From contig NZ_KE386572.1 of NCBI RefSeq assembly GCF_000427665.1, forward strand, positions 1,760,196 through 1,824,195: a stretch of DNA of 64,000 nucleotides, written 5' to 3'. The notes beneath the pieces were generated by a model, which was not told the DNA's origin, ran no database searches, and saw only the letters and a program-made list of their open reading frames with translations. Made by a program: the position numbers and the translations under genes. The first letter of the stretch is position 1. Every line of letters starts with the position of its first letter. Origin of the DNA: Geminicoccus roseus DSM 18922. Its GTDB lineage: Bacteria; Pseudomonadota; Alphaproteobacteria; Geminicoccales; Geminicoccaceae. Shown here in pieces: positions 61,953-64,000 of this stretch.

Positions 61953-64000
61953 CTAAGCCGGCTGCGGCATCGCAGGGCTTTCACGCTTGGAAGACAGCCG
62001 CTCCAGGTACAGCCAGACCACCGGGGTGATGTACAGGGTCACCAGCTGCGAGACCGCCAGGCCGCCGACCACCGCCACGCCCAGCGGCTGGCGCAGTTCG
62101 GCACCGGCGCCCAGGCCCAGGGCGATTGGCAGGGCACCGAAGATCGCGGCGAAGGTCGTCATCATGATCGGCCGGAACCGGCGCAGGCAGGCCGTGCGTA
62201 CCGCCACCTCGGGCAGTGCACCGGCCCGGCGCTCCTCCAGCGCCACGTCCACGATCATGATCGCGTTCTTCTTCACGATGCCGATCAGCATGACGATGCC
62301 GATGACCGCGATCACCGAGAGGTCCATGTCCAGCCAGTTGAGCGCCCAGAGCGCCCCGATCCCGGCGGATGGAAGACCGGCCAGGATCGTGATCGGGTGG
62401 ACGAAGCTCTCATAGAGGATGCCCAGCACGATGTAGATCGTCAGGACGGCAGCCAGCAGCAGGATCGGCTGGTTGGCGAGCCCGTCCTGGAAGGCCTGGG
62501 CGGTGCCGGAAAATCCGGCGGAGATCGAACTGGTGGCCCCGCTGGCGGCGGACGCCTCCTCGATCGCCGTGACCGCGTCGCTCAGCGCGAAGCCCGGCGC
62601 TAGGTTGAAGGAGATGGTCGCAGCAGGTTGCTGGGACTGTCTATTGACGGTGAGGGGGCCGGCCTCGCGGGTTACCCGGGTCACCGCCGATAGGGGCACG
62701 CTGGTGCCGTCGGTCGACTTGACGAAGACCCGGCCCAGGATCGACGGATCGTCCTGCTGCTTGCGTCCCGATTCCAGGATGATCGCGTAGTCGTCGGTGT
62801 TGTTGTAGATCGTGCCGATCTGCCGGGTGCCGAACGCGTCGTAGAGGGCGGAGCGGATCTGGTCGGAGCGCACGCCGATCGCCGCGGCGCGATCCTCGTC
62901 CACGCGGATCCGCAATTCCGGATTGGTGACCTCCAGGTCGGTCGAGACGTCCTGGATCTGCGGCAGCCCGGACAGGCTGGCGACCAGGGTGGGGACGGCC
63001 TCGATAAGCACCGGCAAGGTGGCCGCCTGCAGCGTGTACTGGTACTGGCTGTTGGACCGCCGGCCACCGATGTTGATGTTCTGCACCGGCTGGAAGAACA
63101 CTTTCATGCCCGGTACCTGGCTGGCTTCACGGCGCAGCCGCGCCACGACCTCGTCGATCGGTTCGTCGCGCCCCTCTGCCTTGCTTTTCAGGGCCACGAA
63201 CATCCGCCCCGAATTCAGCTGGTCGCCCCCGACCCTGGAGTTGAAGTAGGCGACCGCCGGATCGGCCTGCACGATTGCCGCCACCCTTCTCTGCTGGTCC
63301 ACCATGGCATCGAACCCGATGTCCGGCCGGGCCTCGGTGGTGACGGAAAGGAAGCCGGTGTCCTCGGTCGGGAAGAAGCCCTTGGGAGCGACGACGTAGA
63401 GATGGAGGGCGTAGGCCAGGGTCCCGAACGTCGCCAGAAGGGTGAGGAAGCGGTGGCGCAGCACCACGTCCAGGCTGATCCGGTACAAGGTGGCCATGCC
63501 ACCCACCAGGAACTCGGCCGCGCGGGCGACGATGTTGGCGCGGCCGGGCGGGACGGCCTGTGGCTTGAGGAAGCGGGAGCACAGCATCGGGATCAGCGTC
63601 AGCGACACGAAGCCCGAGATGAGGATGGCCACCGAGATGGTCACCGCGAACTCGCGGAACACCCGGCCGACCACCCCGCCCATGAACAGGACCGGGATGA
63701 ACACCGCCACCAGCGACAGGGTCATCGAGACGATGGTGAAGCCGATCTCGGCGGATCCCTTGAGTGCCGCCTGAAAGACGCCCATGCCCTCCTCGACATG
63801 GCGGACGATGTTCTCCAGCACCACGATCGCGTCGTCGACCACGAAGCCCACGCACAAGGTCAGGGCCAGCAGCGTCATGTTGTTGATCGAGTAGCCCAGG
63901 AGCGCCATCACGCCGAACGTGCCGATCACCGAGACGGGGAGGCTCAGCGCCGGGATGATGGTGGCGCGCGGGTCCTTCAGGAACACGAAGATCACCGCGA
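61953..64000 (-). CDS. RND efflux transporter, HAE1 family, C-terminal part (cut by the window)
   Basis: The frame is open to the window edge and continues beyond it, so only about 680 residues of an expected 1,020-1,050 are visible. It covers the middle and C-terminal membrane helices; the proton-relay segment VGFVVDDAIVVLEN lies near its visible N-terminus. The sequence is closer to MdtC-type pumps than to the AcrB-type pump at 54465-57599. Its adaptor genes, if present, lie beyond the right edge. Confidence 0.9.
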   Translation of the reverse strand, partial: AVIFVFLKDPRATIIPALSLPVSVIGTFGVMALLGYSINNMTLLALTLCVGFVVDDAIVVLENIVRHVEEGMGVFQAALKGSAEIGFTIVSMTLSLVAVFIPVLFMGGVVGRVFREFAVTISVAILISGFVSLTLIPMLCSRFLKPQAVPPGRANIVARAAEFLVGGMATLYRISLDVVLRHRFLTLLATFGTLAYALHLYVVAPKGFFPTEDTGFLSVTTEARPDIGFDAMVDQQRRVAAIVQADPAVAYFNSRVGGDQLNSGRMFVALKSKAEGRDEPIDEVVARLRREASQVPGMKVFFQPVQNINIGGRRSNSQYQYTLQAATLPVLIEAVPTLVASLSGLPQIQDVSTDLEVTNPELRIRVDEDRAAAIGVRSDQIRSALYDAFGTRQIGTIYNNTDDYAIILESGRKQQDDPSILGRVFVKSTDGTSVPLSAVTRVTREAGPLTVNRQSQQPAATISFNLAPGFALSDAVTAIEEASAASGATSSISAGFSGTAQAFQDGLANQPILLLAAVLTIYIVLGILYESFVHPITILAGLPSAGIGALWALNWLDMDLSVIAVIGIVMLIGIVKKNAIMIVDVALEERRAGALPEVAVRTACLRRFRPIMMTTFAAIFGALPIALGLGAGAELRQPLGVAVVGGLAVSQLVTLYITPVVWLYLERLSSKRESPAMPQPA

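Noticed and set aside
61675-61956. A 93-codon plus-strand frame before the truncated RND gene
   Set aside because: No ribosome binding site, no recognisable family and composition unlike neighbours; only its last 40 codons look protein-like.
1-64000. Possible tRNA genes, CRISPR arrays, insertion sequences or prophage
   Set aside because: I saw no T-loop-type GGTTCGA context with acceptor stems, no regularly spaced repeats, and no transposase, integrase or phage structural genes.

Overview
The window is high-GC (roughly 68-70%), densely packed bacterial chromosome. It looks alphaproteobacterial, probably Rhodospirillales or Geminicoccales. The evidence is an EcfG general-stress sigma factor with GGAAC-N16-CGTT promoters, a HisKA_2 histidine kinase, an F1-ATPase zeta subunit (DUF1476), a DUF1674/SdhAF4 protein, a DUF3553 protein, a BcsN/BcsK-type cellulose operon, and many GTG and TTG starts. 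Genus cannot be fixed from sequence alone. I saw no tRNA, rRNA, CRISPR array, insertion sequence or prophage.

Layout. (1) 1-5.6 kb is a general-stress neighbourhood: kinase, ecfG with an autoregulatory promoter, a lipid kinase, and three small proteins of unknown function, two of them reached by EcfG-like promoters. (2) 5.6-9.4 kb holds an aminotransferase, a GmhA-like isomerase, a PCMT-like methyltransferase and a LOG-family protein. (3) 9.4-16.4 kb is metals and B12: a cobalamin riboswitch with a long leader before metE, a DUF1289 protein, then a three-gene FecBCD/BtuFCD-type importer whose promoter carries a Zur-like palindrome, converging on nikR. (4) 16.6-24.6 kb is a complete cellulose operon, bcsN-bcsA-bcsB-bcsZ-bcsK, without bcsC. 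(5) 24.6-40.6 kb is a large catabolic island. Eleven minus-strand genes, nearly all overlapping or within about 30 bp of each other, encode two sugar-type ABC importers (one with both permeases fused in one polypeptide), a GMC flavoenzyme with its small subunit, a D-cysteine desulfhydrase-like enzyme and a lactonase-like amidohydrolase. Divergently, three genes encode a deacetylase-like metallohydrolase, a D-threonine aldolase/D-serine dehydratase-like enzyme and an XRE-cupin regulator. A perfect inverted repeat lies in the divergent promoter region. (6) 40.7-51.4 kb is mostly housekeeping: uvrC-pgsA-moaD-moaE, the zeta subunit, recA and alaS. (7) 51.4-64 kb holds a proline iminopeptidase, a BKACE plus 3-hydroxyacyl-CoA dehydrogenase pair, an RND pump operon with a divergent TetR regulator and palindromic operator, a bifunctional penicillin-binding protein, and the C-terminal part of a second RND pump cut by the window edge.

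The best candidate for an undescribed system is the 24.6-40.6 kb island: a coherent, probably locally regulated uptake-and-oxidation pathway with D-amino-acid enzymes and no obvious known substrate. Next come the Zur-like operator on a nikR-linked importer and the 260-nt leader between the B12 riboswitch and metE, which contains a possible leader peptide.
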